A DNA stretch of 64,000 bases from JAXGTO01 sp040774885 (GCA_040774885.1 JAXGTO010000002.1:1-64000), one strand, 5' to 3'; positions 16,636 through 25,535 are shown, numbered from the stretch's first letter. Notes: generated by a model not told the origin, from the sequence alone. Made by a program: numbers and translations.

Positions 16636-17811
16636 TTAGAACAAGCGGCCGTTGCCGAACGCCGAATCATCGATGAAGCGACGGGCAACCTCGCGAGAAT
16701 CGGCGTCGACAGCTTCAAGCTGGTCAAGATCGGCCACGCGTTCGACATGATGGCGGTTCATCACTTCTTCCACTGTGTCGGCTATGGAAAGCCAACTGCA
16801 CTCCCCCGCTAAAAAGGCCGCGACGGCCACTTCGTTGGCTGCGTTCATGGCGCACGGAAGCGTACCGCCCGTCTTGCCCGCTTCGCGCGCCAAGGCCAAA
16901 CAGCGAAACGTGTCGGTATCGGCCTGAGCGAAATCAAGGCTCCCCAGTTCGGTGAAGTCAAGCGGGGCAACCGGAGCCGACCAACGGTCGGGGAAACTCA
17001 AAGCGAACTGGATGGGTATGCGCATGTCAGTGGTGCCCAGATGGGCCTTCACGCTGCCATCGGTGAATTCCACCATGGAATGGATGGCGCTTTGAGGCTG
17101 CACCACCACGTTGATCCGGTCGTAATCCATATCGAACAGATGATGGGCCTCGATGACCTCGAGCCCTTTGTTCATAAGTGTGGAAGAATCGATGGATATC
17201 TTGGCACCCATGCTCCACGTGGGATGCTTGAGGGCCACTTCGGGCGTGATGTCGGTCAGTTCATCGGCGGTTTTGCCGAAGAACGGGCCGCCCGATGCCG
17301 TTACCCACAGACGATTGACTTCGCGGGGGTCTTCTCCCAGCAGGCACTGATAGATGGCACCGTGCTCGCTGTCGATGGGCAGCAGGGTTTGATGGGTGGC
17401 CATCGGCATGATGAGGTCGCCGCCTACCACCAGACTCTCCTTGTTGGCCAGGGCAAGCACCTTGCCCGCTTTCAACGTCTCATAGCTGGCACGCAAACCC
17501 GCTGCACCCACCAAGGCGTTGACCACGATATCGGCATCTGCCACCCGGCACAGGTCGACCACCGCTTGAGGGCCGTAGCCGACGTGGATTCCGCTGACGT
17601 CCGCGCGAATCTTGCGGGCCTCGGCAGAACCGAGGGCGATGGATCGCACGCCGAACTTACGCGCCTGTTTCACCAACTTGGCACCGGAGGTTCCCGCTGC
17701 CAGCGCAACCACTTCCAAGCGATCCTCATGCTGCTTGCATACATCGAGCGTCTGCATGCCGATCGACCCGGTGGATCCAAGGACCACCACGCGCTTCTTG
17801 TTACCATACAT
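16636..17811 (-). CDS. dxr: 1-deoxy-D-xylulose 5-phosphate reductoisomerase
   Basis: A 391-residue NADPH enzyme that makes MEP from DXP, the first committed step of the MEP pathway. The N-terminal NADPH-binding motif is VVVLGSTGSIGMQTLDV. Further family motifs are LANKESLVVGG, the substrate loop LPIDSEHGAIYQCL, TASGGPFF and HPTWSMGAKISIDSSTLMNK. It starts inside the end of cdsA (11-bp overlap) and is followed after 145 bp by rseP. Confidence 0.97.
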   Translation of the reverse strand: MYGNKKRVVVLGSTGSIGMQTLDVCKQHEDRLEVVALAAGTSGAKLVKQARKFGVRSIALGSAEARKIRADVSGIHVGYGPQAVVDLCRVADADIVVNALVGAAGLRASYETLKAGKVLALANKESLVVGGDLIMPMATHQTLLPIDSEHGAIYQCLLGEDPREVNRLWVTASGGPFFGKTADELTDITPEVALKHPTWSMGAKISIDSSTLMNKGLEVIEAHHLFDMDYDRINVVVQPQSAIHSMVEFTDGSVKAHLGTTDMRIPIQFALSFPDRWSAPVAPLDFTELGSLDFAQADTDTFRCLALAREAGKTGGTLPCAMNAANEVAVAAFLAGECSWLSIADTVEEVMNRHHVERVADLDQLEAVDADSREVARRFIDDSAFGNGRLF

Positions 17812-18775
17812 TGGGAATGCACCCTCCTGATACCAGCAGTATCGCCGCGGTTACCGACACCAAGAACAGCGAATCGCACCGATCGAGCAAGCCGCCATGG
17901 CCGGGCATGATGGTGCCCGAATCCTTGACGCCCACATTGCGCTTTATGCGGCTTTCGGCCAAATCGCCCAAAACGCCCATGCAACCGCAGATGATGCCGT
18001 AGACGATGGCTTGCCACCATGCAATGTCAACGCCGGGGACGAACACGAGCAGGCTCCAGAACAAAACGCTTGCAAACAGGCCGGCGATGAAACCCTCCCA
18101 GCTCTTTTTAGGACTGGTGCGGGGCGCCAGCTTGTGTTTGCCGAAACGGCTGCCCACCACGTAGGCCAACGCATCGTTCATCCAGATGCTCATCATGAGC
18201 AAGAGCAGCGTGACACCGCCCCATGGCCAAGCGATATCCTGGTAGATGAGCATGAGACCCGATAGAAGCAAACCCGTATAGGCGGCGCCGAAAAAACTCA
18301 CGCCCACATCGGATACGCGCGAACGCATCCAGAACACATACCAAACCAGCAAAGCCAGTATGAGCCCCACGGTAACCAGCATTGCACCGATGAGTCCCAT
18401 CCACCAAACGCTGATGGGATAGAGCACTGCCGCGATGATGCCGAGCGCTTCGTTGGGGAGCTTGGCATCACCGCGCAGCATGTAGTAGAACTCACCGGCG
18501 CAAATGGCCGAAACCACAGCCAGATAGATGACGGTGGTGACATCGTTGATAAGCACCATGACGATAGAAAGCGCAACATAGATGAACCCCGTGCGGAAGC
18601 GCACCTGGAAATCGGTGGGATGCTTCAGCTTTTCAGGGGTCTTGTCATAAGCCGCCTTCTTTGCGCGATCTTTCTGTTGAGCCGCCGCGCGGGAAAAACG
18701 CTCGCGACCGGTTTCGGCACAAGGTGCCTGCTGGTCGGCTTCAGAACGATTGCGCTGTTCAGAACCGGAATTCAC
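17801..18775 (-). CDS. cdsA: Phosphatidate cytidylyltransferase
   Basis: A 324-residue polytopic membrane enzyme that makes CDP-diacylglycerol from phosphatidate and CTP, the branch point of phospholipid synthesis. About eight hydrophobic spans follow a polar N-terminal tail of about 65 residues. The C-terminal family signature is SRIKRNVGVKDSGTIMPGHG followed by GLLDRCDS. The tail is rich in Arg, Lys and Gln and is longer than in E. coli CdsA. Its start overlaps the uppS stop as ATGA, and its stop overlaps dxr. Confidence 0.96.
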   Translation of the reverse strand: MNSGSEQRNRSEADQQAPCAETGRERFSRAAAQQKDRAKKAAYDKTPEKLKHPTDFQVRFRTGFIYVALSIVMVLINDVTTVIYLAVVSAICAGEFYYMLRGDAKLPNEALGIIAAVLYPISVWWMGLIGAMLVTVGLILALLVWYVFWMRSRVSDVGVSFFGAAYTGLLLSGLMLIYQDIAWPWGGVTLLLLMMSIWMNDALAYVVGSRFGKHKLAPRTSPKKSWEGFIAGLFASVLFWSLLVFVPGVDIAWWQAIVYGIICGCMGVLGDLAESRIKRNVGVKDSGTIMPGHGGLLDRCDSLFLVSVTAAILLVSGGCIPNVW

Positions 18776-19557
18776 TGGCTCACGCCCCCGAAACGGCGAT
18801 TGCGGCCCTGGTAATCGAGCAGGGCCCGCAGCAGTTCGTAGCGATCGAAGTCGGGCCAGAGCACTTCAGAGCAATAGAATTCGGAATACGCCATCTGCCA
18901 CAGCAAGAAATTGGAGATGCGCATCTCGCCGCTGGTGCGGATGATGAGGTCGGGGTCGGGAATGCCGGCGGTATCGAGGTGAGACGAAATCAAATCCTCG
19001 TCGACTTCCATAGCGTCGAGCCCACCCGCACCGCGTGCGGCAGCCTCGCCAACCAGTTCGTTGACGGCATCGATGATTTCCGTTCGGCCGCCATAGTTCA
19101 CGGCCACCACCAGCGTCATACCGGTATTGCCGCGCGTCTTTTCCCATGCCTCGGCGAAGGCGGCCCGCGTCTTGGGCGGCAGCGCCTCGGTACGCCCGAT
19201 GGTGGTCACGCGCACGTTTTCTTCGTGCAATCCATCCACCTCGGCCAGCATGGTCTTGGCGAACAGGTCCATGAGCCCGGTGACCTCGTCGACCGGACGC
19301 TTCCAGTTCTCGCTTGAAAAAGAATAGATGGTAAGGTAGCGCACGCCGCAATCGCTGGCGCATCGGATGGTTTCACGCACGGCATCGATGCCCGCCTTAT
19401 GTCCTGCCAGGCGGTTTTTGCCCCGTGCCTTGGCCCAGCGGCCGTTGCCGTCCATGATGACGGCCACATGTTCGGGGACGCACTCTTCATACAGGGCGGC
19501 GGGGTCAACGCCCACGGGCGGAGATGGGAATATGTCATCAAGCGGATGCGCGAACAT
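18772..19557 (-). CDS. uppS: Isoprenyl transferase (undecaprenyl diphosphate synthase)
   Basis: A 261-residue cis-prenyltransferase that elongates isoprenyl diphosphates to the lipid carrier used in cell-wall synthesis. Motifs: HVAVIMDGNGRWAK with the catalytic Asp, GHKAG, TIYSFSSENWKRP, and the C-terminal DLIIRTSGEMRISNFLLWQ with the basic and aromatic residues of the diphosphate site. ATG 19557 lies only 6 nt from a TACAAT box, suggesting a leaderless transcript; an upstream frame extending to 19608 has no better start. The stop overlaps cdsA. Confidence 0.96.
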   Translation of the reverse strand: MFAHPLDDIFPSPPVGVDPAALYEECVPEHVAVIMDGNGRWAKARGKNRLAGHKAGIDAVRETIRCASDCGVRYLTIYSFSSENWKRPVDEVTGLMDLFAKTMLAEVDGLHEENVRVTTIGRTEALPPKTRAAFAEAWEKTRGNTGMTLVVAVNYGGRTEIIDAVNELVGEAAARGAGGLDAMEVDEDLISSHLDTAGIPDPDLIIRTSGEMRISNFLLWQMAYSEFYCSEVLWPDFDRYELLRALLDYQGRNRRFGGVSQ

Positions 19558-19563
19558 ACTGAT

Positions 19564-19569
19564 ATTGTA
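19564..19569 (-). promoter_or_regulatory. Predicted -10 box of uppS (leaderless)
   Basis: On the minus strand TACAAT lies 6 nt before the uppS ATG, so transcription would start at or next to the A of the start codon. No good -35 box is seen. A run of seven G upstream could otherwise act as a poorly spaced ribosome site. Confidence 0.4.
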
Positions 19570-19638
19570 CCCCCCTCTTACCTGAGCCGAGCGGCAAGAT
19601 CGCCCCATGCGACCGATCGAGCTGCAGATGGTGGATAG

Positions 19639-20187
19639 CTAGATTTCCATCAGCTCGGATTCTTTTTTCTTGAACAGATCATCCGCTTTGGCGATGTAGC
19701 CATCCGTGAGCTTTTGGATATCGGCCTCCGCACGACGCTGGTCGTCTTCGCTGACACCCTCTTCTTTGCCCACAGCGGTGTTGGCATCGCGGCGGGCATT
19801 GCGCACGGCCACGCGGGCTTCTTCGGCAAAGGACTTGCACTGCTTGACCAAATCGCGGCGGCGCTCTTCGGTAAGCGAAGGGAACGGCAAACGCAGCACG
19901 GAGCCATCATTGCTGGGAGTGACCCCCAGGTCGCTTTCCATGATGGCGTGCTCGATGGCGCCCAGGCTCGACTTGTCCCATGGCTCGATGACCAGCAAGT
20001 GGGCATCGGGAGTCTTGACGGCGGCCATCTGGTTGATGGGCGTGGGAGTGCCGTAATAATCCACGCGGATATGGTCGAGGATCATCGCATTGGCCCGGCC
20101 GGTACGCACGCCGGCGAACGCCTGGGAAAGCGACGTGAGAGCGCGCTCCATGCGGTCCTCAGCTTCCATCATGATCTCATCTACCAT
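19639..20187 (-). CDS. frr: Ribosome recycling factor
   Basis: A 182-residue protein of family length that splits post-termination ribosomes together with EF-G. Visible family features are FAGVRTGRANAMILDHI near the N-terminus, YYGTPTPINQMA, and LPFPSLTEERRRDLVKQ, followed by the long charged helix to the C-terminus. It sits between pyrH and uppS, a gene order widely kept in bacteria. The start has AAGGGA 8 nt upstream. Confidence 0.98.
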   Translation of the reverse strand: MVDEIMMEAEDRMERALTSLSQAFAGVRTGRANAMILDHIRVDYYGTPTPINQMAAVKTPDAHLLVIEPWDKSSLGAIEHAIMESDLGVTPSNDGSVLRLPFPSLTEERRRDLVKQCKSFAEEARVAVRNARRDANTAVGKEEGVSEDDQRRAEADIQKLTDGYIAKADDLFKKKESELMEI

Positions 20188-20283
20188 AACGATCGTCCCT
20201 TCGTGATAATCGGCATTTGCAACAGTATGACACCTTCGGCCGTCGAAACCGACGGCATTCGAGCGTCGGTCGGATGGTCGAAG

Positions 20284-21000
20284 CTACGAAACGGTGGTTC
20301 CCACGTTTTCGCCCTTGAGCACGCGCGCGATATTGCCGGGCACGGTAAGGTCGAACACCAGCATGGGAAGGTGGTTGTCCATGCACAGGCTGGTAGCGGT
20401 GGAGTCCATGACGTGGAGTTCTTTGGAGAGCACTTCCAGATAGCTGATCTCCTCGAAACGCACGGCGTCGGGATTCTCTTTGGGGTCGCAATCGTAAATG
20501 CCATCGACTTTGGTGGCTTTCATCAGGCATTCGGCATCGATTTCGCACGCGCGCAAAGCCGCGGTGGTATCGGTGGTGAAATACGGATTGCCGGTGCCGG
20601 CGGCGAAGATCACCACACGGCCCTTGTCCAAGTGGCGGATGGCACGACGGCGGATATAGGGTTCGGCCACCTGGCGCATCTCGATGGCACTCATAACGCG
20701 GGTGGGGATTTCCGCACGCTCGAAGGCATCTTGCAATGCCAACGCATTCATGCAAGTTGCCAACATGCCGATGTAATCGGCCTGGCTGCGGTCCATGCCT
20801 TCGGCGCTGCCCGCCATGCCGCGGAAGATGTTGCCGCCGCCCACGGTAACAGCCAGTTGAATGCCGTCATCCACCACCTGTTTCACCTGGGATGCCAGAT
20901 CTTGGACGACCTTGGGATCGATGCCGTATCCGGTATCTCCCATCAAGGCTTCACCAGAAAGCTTGAGCAGCACGCGCTTGTATTTGTATTCTTGGGGCAT
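20284..21000 (-). CDS. pyrH: UMP kinase
   Basis: A 238-residue bacterial UMP kinase of the amino-acid-kinase fold, which makes UDP for RNA, DNA and cell-wall precursor synthesis. Motifs are VLLKLSGEALMG at the N-terminus, VGGGNIFRG, RRAIRHLDKGRVVIFAAGTGNPYFTTD, and ATKVDGIYDCDPK. It is followed by frr after 96 bp. A terminator of the upstream htrA transcript lies just before it. Confidence 0.98.
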   Translation of the reverse strand: MPQEYKYKRVLLKLSGEALMGDTGYGIDPKVVQDLASQVKQVVDDGIQLAVTVGGGNIFRGMAGSAEGMDRSQADYIGMLATCMNALALQDAFERAEIPTRVMSAIEMRQVAEPYIRRRAIRHLDKGRVVIFAAGTGNPYFTTDTTAALRACEIDAECLMKATKVDGIYDCDPKENPDAVRFEEISYLEVLSKELHVMDSTATSLCMDNHLPMLVFDLTVPGNIARVLKGENVGTTVS

Positions 21001-21051
21001 GGACGACGCCTTCCTCGATTCGCATTTCCCCCATCTTACCCAAACGCAATG

Positions 21052-21080
21052 GAAAAGGCCGCAACGGCTGCGGCCTTTTC
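21052..21080 (-). terminator. Rho-independent terminator after htrA
   Basis: A perfect 12-bp stem, GAAAAGGCCGCA (21052-21063) with TGCGGCCTTTTC (21069-21080), around a 5-nt loop. It has the T-run on the minus strand. It lies 35 bp past the htrA stop and separates htrA from pyrH. Confidence 0.85.
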
Positions 21081-21114
21081 AGGGCATTTCATGGAATGAG
21101 CAAAGCGTTCTGCG

Positions 21115-22620
21115 CTATGCAGCGGCTCCCGAGGAACTTGACGAACCCGAAGAAGACGATCCGTAGCCGAGTCCGCTGCTTCCCGAACCTGAGTTCGAGC
21201 CGTAGCCGTAGCTGTTCGAGTTACCTCCGTAGCCGTAGCCGTAGCCATAGCTGTTGCCGCTGGAACCGGAGCTTGACGAACTCGAAGAGCTGGCCGAGCT
21301 TCCTCCGTCGGAGCCAAGGGTGACGCTCATGGTCTCATCGCTGCCATCGCGATTCACGGTGACTTCGACGCTGTCCCCGATGTTCTTGGAACGAACGTAG
21401 GCGGTCAGGTCGCTGGCGCTGGTGATGGACGTGCCGTCAACCTTGGTGATGATGTCTCCGTTTTGAATGCCCGCGGTAGCCGCGCCGCTGCCGCTCACCA
21501 CGTTGGACACATAGGCGCCCGAATCAGTGGACAGGCTGTAGCGCTGCGCAATCTGGCTGTTGACGGTAGTGGCGCTCACACCCAATTGAGCATGCGAGGG
21601 GGTCTTGCCGTCGATGATCTGCTGCGCGATGTCGATGGCGTAATCAACCGGAATGGCAAAGCCGACGCCGGAATAGTTGCCCGAAGACGATGCGATAAGC
21701 GTGTTGATGCCGATGAGCTTGCCGTAGGAATCGACCAGGGCGCCGCCGGAATTGCCGGGGTTGATGGCCGCATCGGTTTGGATCATGTTGGTGTAGATGG
21801 CCGAACTTGAAGAGCTCGAAGAAGAGCTGGACGATTCGGTGGACACGGTGCGGCTGGTGGCCGACACGATACCGGTGGCGACGGACTGCTCGAGACCGAA
21901 CGGACTGCCGACGCTCATAACCCATTCACCTGTTTTGAGATTGCTGGAATCGCCGATTTCAATGGCGGTGAGGCCGGTGGCATCGATTTTGAGCACCGCG
22001 AGGTCGCTGGATGCATCGCTCCCCACTACCGTGGCCTCATAATCCGTATCGCCCACGGAGACCATGAGCTTTGCAGAATCTTCGATGACGTGGTAGTTGG
22101 TAAGGATATAGCCATCGGTGGAGATGATGACGCCGCTTCCCAGAGCGCTCTCTTCGAGCGAAGAGCTGCTTGAAGACGAATTGGAATTGCCGAACAAGCT
22201 GCTGTAAGAACTGGAGGTATCGGTGTAGACGTCGATGCACACCACGCTGGGAAGCACCTTGTCGGACACCGCTTCTGCCAACTGGGTATCGTCGTCGGTG
22301 GAAACCGCCGTGGATGTTTCCGATCCGATGACCACGGTCGAGCCTCCGGTGACGCTGGTGCCGGTGGCGGAACTGTATACCAGCACGCACACCACGGCGA
22401 TGACGCATGCCGCAGCCGCGCCTGCAAAGGCGAGCCAAAACGTGCGGAGGTTCTTCTTCCGATGCGGTTCGGGTGCCGAGACGGTCTGCTGCGCATAAGC
22501 CGCCTGCTGCTGGGGGGCAGCCTGCTGGTATGCCGGCTGCTGCGCCGTCTGCTGCTGCATCGGCTGCGTCGAATACCCGGGGGGTACCGGCGACTGATTG
22601 CGTTGATCGTTGTCGCTCAT
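21115..22620 (-). CDS. htrA: HtrA/DegP-like membrane-anchored serine protease
   Basis: A 501-residue protease and chaperone of the cell envelope. Order: cytoplasmic Gln/Ala/Pro-rich tail (1-55), one membrane anchor (about 59-82), trypsin-like domain (about 115-335) with His177 in TNYHVI, Asp206 in SDLAVL and Ser291 in GNSGGAL, one PDZ domain (about 345-435), and a low-complexity tail (437-501) of Ser, Gly and repeated Gly-Tyr. Two poly-Ser stretches also sit inside the protease domain (about 146-154 and 263-273), where loops are expected. It should degrade or refold misfolded proteins outside the membrane. It has its own promoter and terminator. Confidence 0.95.
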   Translation of the reverse strand: MSDNDQRNQSPVPPGYSTQPMQQQTAQQPAYQQAAPQQQAAYAQQTVSAPEPHRKKNLRTFWLAFAGAAAACVIAVVCVLVYSSATGTSVTGGSTVVIGSETSTAVSTDDDTQLAEAVSDKVLPSVVCIDVYTDTSSSYSSLFGNSNSSSSSSSLEESALGSGVIISTDGYILTNYHVIEDSAKLMVSVGDTDYEATVVGSDASSDLAVLKIDATGLTAIEIGDSSNLKTGEWVMSVGSPFGLEQSVATGIVSATSRTVSTESSSSSSSSSSSAIYTNMIQTDAAINPGNSGGALVDSYGKLIGINTLIASSSGNYSGVGFAIPVDYAIDIAQQIIDGKTPSHAQLGVSATTVNSQIAQRYSLSTDSGAYVSNVVSGSGAATAGIQNGDIITKVDGTSITSASDLTAYVRSKNIGDSVEVTVNRDGSDETMSVTLGSDGGSSASSSSSSSSGSSGNSYGYGYGYGGNSNSYGYGSNSGSGSSGLGYGSSSSGSSSSSGAAA

Positions 22621-22677
22621 CGTTTCACTCTCCTGCTTATCGATTTCATTGCCGAAACTGTAACACTTAGATACGCC

Positions 22678-22706
22678 TATCGAACCTCTTCACAAGAACT
22701 TGTCAA
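22678..22706 (-). promoter_or_regulatory. Predicted promoter of htrA
   Basis: On the minus strand a perfect TTGACA (22701-22706) is followed after 17 nt by TCGATA (22678-22683). Transcription would start about 50 bp before the htrA ATG. Confidence 0.6.
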
Positions 22707-22722
22707 CAATGCGCAACCGCAG

Positions 22723-22740
22723 CTACACCAGATGGTGTAG
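22723..22740. promoter_or_regulatory. 18-bp perfect palindrome upstream of htrA
   Basis: CTACACCA and TGGTGTAG flank a central GA. It sits in the 249-bp region between the divergent htrA and SCP2-like genes, 17 bp upstream of the htrA -35 box, a plausible activator or repressor site. No matching regulator is known to me. Confidence 0.45.
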
Positions 22741-22869
22741 GGGAGGTCGTGTCAGGAGAGCATCATGAGGATTCGCCTTGCCTTGGGCGCCTGCGGCATG
22801 CCCGACGATACCTCACGCGGCTATAATCATCGCAGAGGAAACGAAGCACGGCAGAATCAGGGAGGAAAC

Positions 22870-23337
22870 GTGTCACCCGCCAGCATCGCCCATTCCAAAT
22901 CGGCTCGAAAGCCGGGAATGAAGGGACTCTACGTCCATGCCCTGTTGGCACTTCTTCCCCACCTTGCCAACACCGGACGGCGCCTGTCCAAGACCATCGC
23001 CACCGAAACGAAACGGCTGCCCAATGGATTCTCCTTCGCCCTTTCTGTGCGGAACTTCCCCTTTGCCTGCGTCTGCCGCAAAATGCCCGACGGATCGATT
23101 CGCTCAAGCACTACCGCCTTGAATCGCTGTGATTACCTCATTGATTTTCGAGACTTGGACTACGCCTTTTCCGTGTTCTGCGGAACGCTCAGCCTGCAGG
23201 ACGCACTGAGCGCTCGCCTGTTTTCCACACGCGGACCCAACAGCGCAGGAGTCGGACTGACCTACCTATTCACGCGATTGCTGCACGCCTTCTTCTTCTG
23301 GCGCGCCGCTTATCGAAAGCAGGGAGGAACGCGATGA
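22870..23337 (+). CDS. Small SCP2-like/hypothetical protein
   Basis: A 155-residue protein. The C-terminal 100 residues recall an SCP2-type lipid-binding fold (DYLIDFRDLDYAFSVFCG, then ALSARLFSTRGPNS and a hydrophobic last helix), but the match is by eye and weak. GTG 22870 is preceded by GGGAGG 4 nt upstream; the longer frame from 22765 has no ribosome site. Its stop overlaps the alcohol dehydrogenase start in ATGA, so the two act together or are at least made together. Binding of a hydrophobic substrate or product of the dehydrogenase is a guess from context. Confidence 0.6.
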   Translation: MSPASIAHSKSARKPGMKGLYVHALLALLPHLANTGRRLSKTIATETKRLPNGFSFALSVRNFPFACVCRKMPDGSIRSSTTALNRCDYLIDFRDLDYAFSVFCGTLSLQDALSARLFSTRGPNSAGVGLTYLFTRLLHAFFFWRAAYRKQGGTR

Positions 23338-24515
23338 GAGCATTCGAATTCAACTGCCCCACCAAGATCGTCTGCGGCAACGGGGCGCTCCACAAATTAC
23401 CCGACGAATTGCGCGATCGCAAAGTAACCCACCCGCTGGTGGTAACCGGCCCCTCATTGATGAAACTGGGCATCGCCCGCCAAGTGACCGCTCCTCTTGA
23501 GGAAGAAGGGATCGAATACGATTTGTTCGCCGACGTGCCGCCTGATTCGTCTCTTGAAGCGGTCGACCAGGTAACGCACTGCTATGTTCAGCGGGGTTGC
23601 GACGGATTGGTGGCGATGGGCGGAGGAAGCGTCATCGACACGGTCAAAGGAGCCGGCGCCTGCATCTCGAATGGCAGTGTGGACTTCGCCGATCTGCAAG
23701 GATCCGAGATACTCCGAGAAAGCCTGCCGCCCTTCATCGCCGTCCCCACCACCGCGGGCACGGGAAGCGAAGTGACCTTGGTGGCCGTGGTGGCAGACAC
23801 CGCCGCCAACACGAAGCTCAGCTACACCAGCTACCATCTGGTTCCGCACGCCGCCTTCCTCGACCCCGCGCTCACGGTGAGCCTGCCCGCAAAACTGACG
23901 GCCACTACGGGCATGGACGCCCTCACCCATGCGGTGGAAGCCTATACCTCCGTTCAGAAGAACCCGATAAGCGACGCGCTGGCCCGCGGCGCCATCGAAC
24001 TGGTGGTCGGCAACCTGGATTCAGCGTGCCAGCACCCCGACGACCGCGACGCTCGTGCCAATCTGGCCTTGGCCAGTCTGATGGCAGGAGCGGCGTTTTC
24101 AAACGCGATGGTGGGCATCGTCCATGCCATCGGCCATTCCCTGGGCGGGCTGTGCCACATCGCCCACGGGCAGGCCATGATGCTCCTTCTGCCCCATTGC
24201 GTGCGTTTCAACAACGACCACGGCTATCATGCAGGGCTCTACGGCGAACTGCTCCCGTGCCTTACCGGATCGCGCAGAAGCGATGCCCTGGCCACACCGG
24301 CGGCCCGTGACCGCGCATTCGAACAGGCCCTTTTTGCCATGAACAAGCATTTCAACGCGATATACGGCGTCCCCGTGACGCTGAGCGATTTAGGTGTGGA
24401 TCGCAAGAAGTTCCCCGCAGTGGCCCGACAGGCACGCTACGACGGAGCCGCGCTGTACAACGAACAGGAAATCACCGAGGAGATCGTGGAGCAGATACTG
24501 GAAGAGGCGTACTGA
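23334..24515 (+). CDS. Iron-containing alcohol dehydrogenase
   Basis: A 393-residue group III (iron-dependent) alcohol dehydrogenase. It interconverts an alcohol and aldehyde with NAD(P). The N-terminal nucleotide-binding half has the MGGGSVIDTVKGAG motif; PTTAGTGSEVT follows. The metal ligands are in DALTHAVEAY and HAIGHSLGGLCHIAHGQA. The substrate cannot be told from sequence. It is coupled by ATGA to the small SCP2-like gene and has no clear terminator before the luxR-type gene 66 bp downstream. Confidence 0.93.
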   Translation: MRAFEFNCPTKIVCGNGALHKLPDELRDRKVTHPLVVTGPSLMKLGIARQVTAPLEEEGIEYDLFADVPPDSSLEAVDQVTHCYVQRGCDGLVAMGGGSVIDTVKGAGACISNGSVDFADLQGSEILRESLPPFIAVPTTAGTGSEVTLVAVVADTAANTKLSYTSYHLVPHAAFLDPALTVSLPAKLTATTGMDALTHAVEAYTSVQKNPISDALARGAIELVVGNLDSACQHPDDRDARANLALASLMAGAAFSNAMVGIVHAIGHSLGGLCHIAHGQAMMLLLPHCVRFNNDHGYHAGLYGELLPCLTGSRRSDALATPAARDRAFEQALFAMNKHFNAIYGVPVTLSDLGVDRKKFPAVARQARYDGAALYNEQEITEEIVEQILEEAY

Positions 24516-24565
24516 GCGCTGCAGAAGCTGGTCCGATCGCCTCCCCCTCGCCCGTCGCACCATAC

Positions 24566-24574
24566 TGATACAAT
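24566..24574 (+). promoter_or_regulatory. Predicted extended -10 promoter of the LuxR-type gene (leaderless)
   Basis: TGATACAAT is an extended -10 element. Its last base is 7 nt before ATG 24582, so the transcript would begin at the start codon. No ribosome site precedes the gene, which fits leaderless translation. Confidence 0.5.
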
Positions 24575-24581
24575 CATCCGC

Positions 24582-25535
24582 ATGGAAACCATTCTGTTCT
24601 ACTACACGCTGACGGTATCCTTGATGAGCGCGCTGACGGGTGCCGTATGCCTTTCAGCTTACGTGGTCACGCATCGTCGCACCTATCTGTTCGGCACGAG
24701 TGCCTTCATCTTCTATTTCTTCGATGCGCAGCTCATGATTCAGAATATGTTCCTCGCGCAGGCAACGACCGATTACTTCTCTGTGGAAACTCCTGTGCTT
24801 TCCGTGATCTTGGGCGCCGGATTCTTCGGGTCGATCTGGCTTTCGGTCTGCACCGTTTTCGGGGAACGCCGAAAAGCGCTTGTCGCCGCACCCATCATCG
24901 TATTCATCGTGGGAAGCCTTGCTATAAACGCCCTGGTGGTCGACAGTCGGTGGCATCTGTTCTTGTTTTACAACATGCGCGCGCTGCTTATGTTTTGGAC
25001 GCTGGGATATGCGCTGGTCAAATACGCTTTGGAAGACGATCCCGTGGAACGTCTGCGCCTTTCCCGCTTTCGGGCGGCATTCGCCGTGCTTCTGGTAGCA
25101 ACTGCAGGGGTTGTGGCCGAAAACGTCTGGACGCAGCTGTTGGTAGACCCCGCTTTGCTGACCGACGCGGTGCCGGCGTTTTTCACCGAACGCAATTTCT
25201 GCGAGAACCTGCTGATGCTGTGCTGCGCGGTTATCGCCTGTCGCGGGGCGGTCAAAACCTTGTCGTTGCGCTTCGAGAACCCGCCGGCCGACGAACGGCA
25301 ATCAACGCACGTGGCGGTCGAAGACGAAATCAAACTCTACGGAAAACGATGCGGGCTGTCGCAGCGCGAAGAAGAGGTATTGAAGCTGGTGCTCGAAGGC
25401 AAAGACAACCAGAATATCGCGAGCGCCATGGACCTCTCGTTCAACACCGTCAAGGTGCACATGCACAACATCCTGCGCAAAACCAACCAGGCCAATCGGC
25501 AGGAACTCATACAGGATTTCTGGCGCGGCCGCTGA
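24582..25535 (+). CDS. LuxR-type regulator with N-terminal membrane domain
   Basis: A 317-residue protein. About seven hydrophobic segments fill residues 1-230. A LuxR/GerE helix-turn-helix fills about 250-317 (CGLSQREEEVLKLVLEGKDN, then SFNTVKVHMHNILRKTNQ). This fusion is abundant in Eggerthellaceae, where such regulators often lie beside the enzymes or carriers they control. The membrane part may sense a small ligand. Neighbours are the alcohol dehydrogenase upstream and, tail to tail, the YfcC carrier. The ATG has no ribosome site but sits 7 nt from a -10 box. Confidence 0.92.
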   Translation: METILFYYTLTVSLMSALTGAVCLSAYVVTHRRTYLFGTSAFIFYFFDAQLMIQNMFLAQATTDYFSVETPVLSVILGAGFFGSIWLSVCTVFGERRKALVAAPIIVFIVGSLAINALVVDSRWHLFLFYNMRALLMFWTLGYALVKYALEDDPVERLRLSRFRAAFAVLLVATAGVVAENVWTQLLVDPALLTDAVPAFFTERNFCENLLMLCCAVIACRGAVKTLSLRFENPPADERQSTHVAVEDEIKLYGKRCGLSQREEEVLKLVLEGKDNQNIASAMDLSFNTVKVHMHNILRKTNQANRQELIQDFWRGR

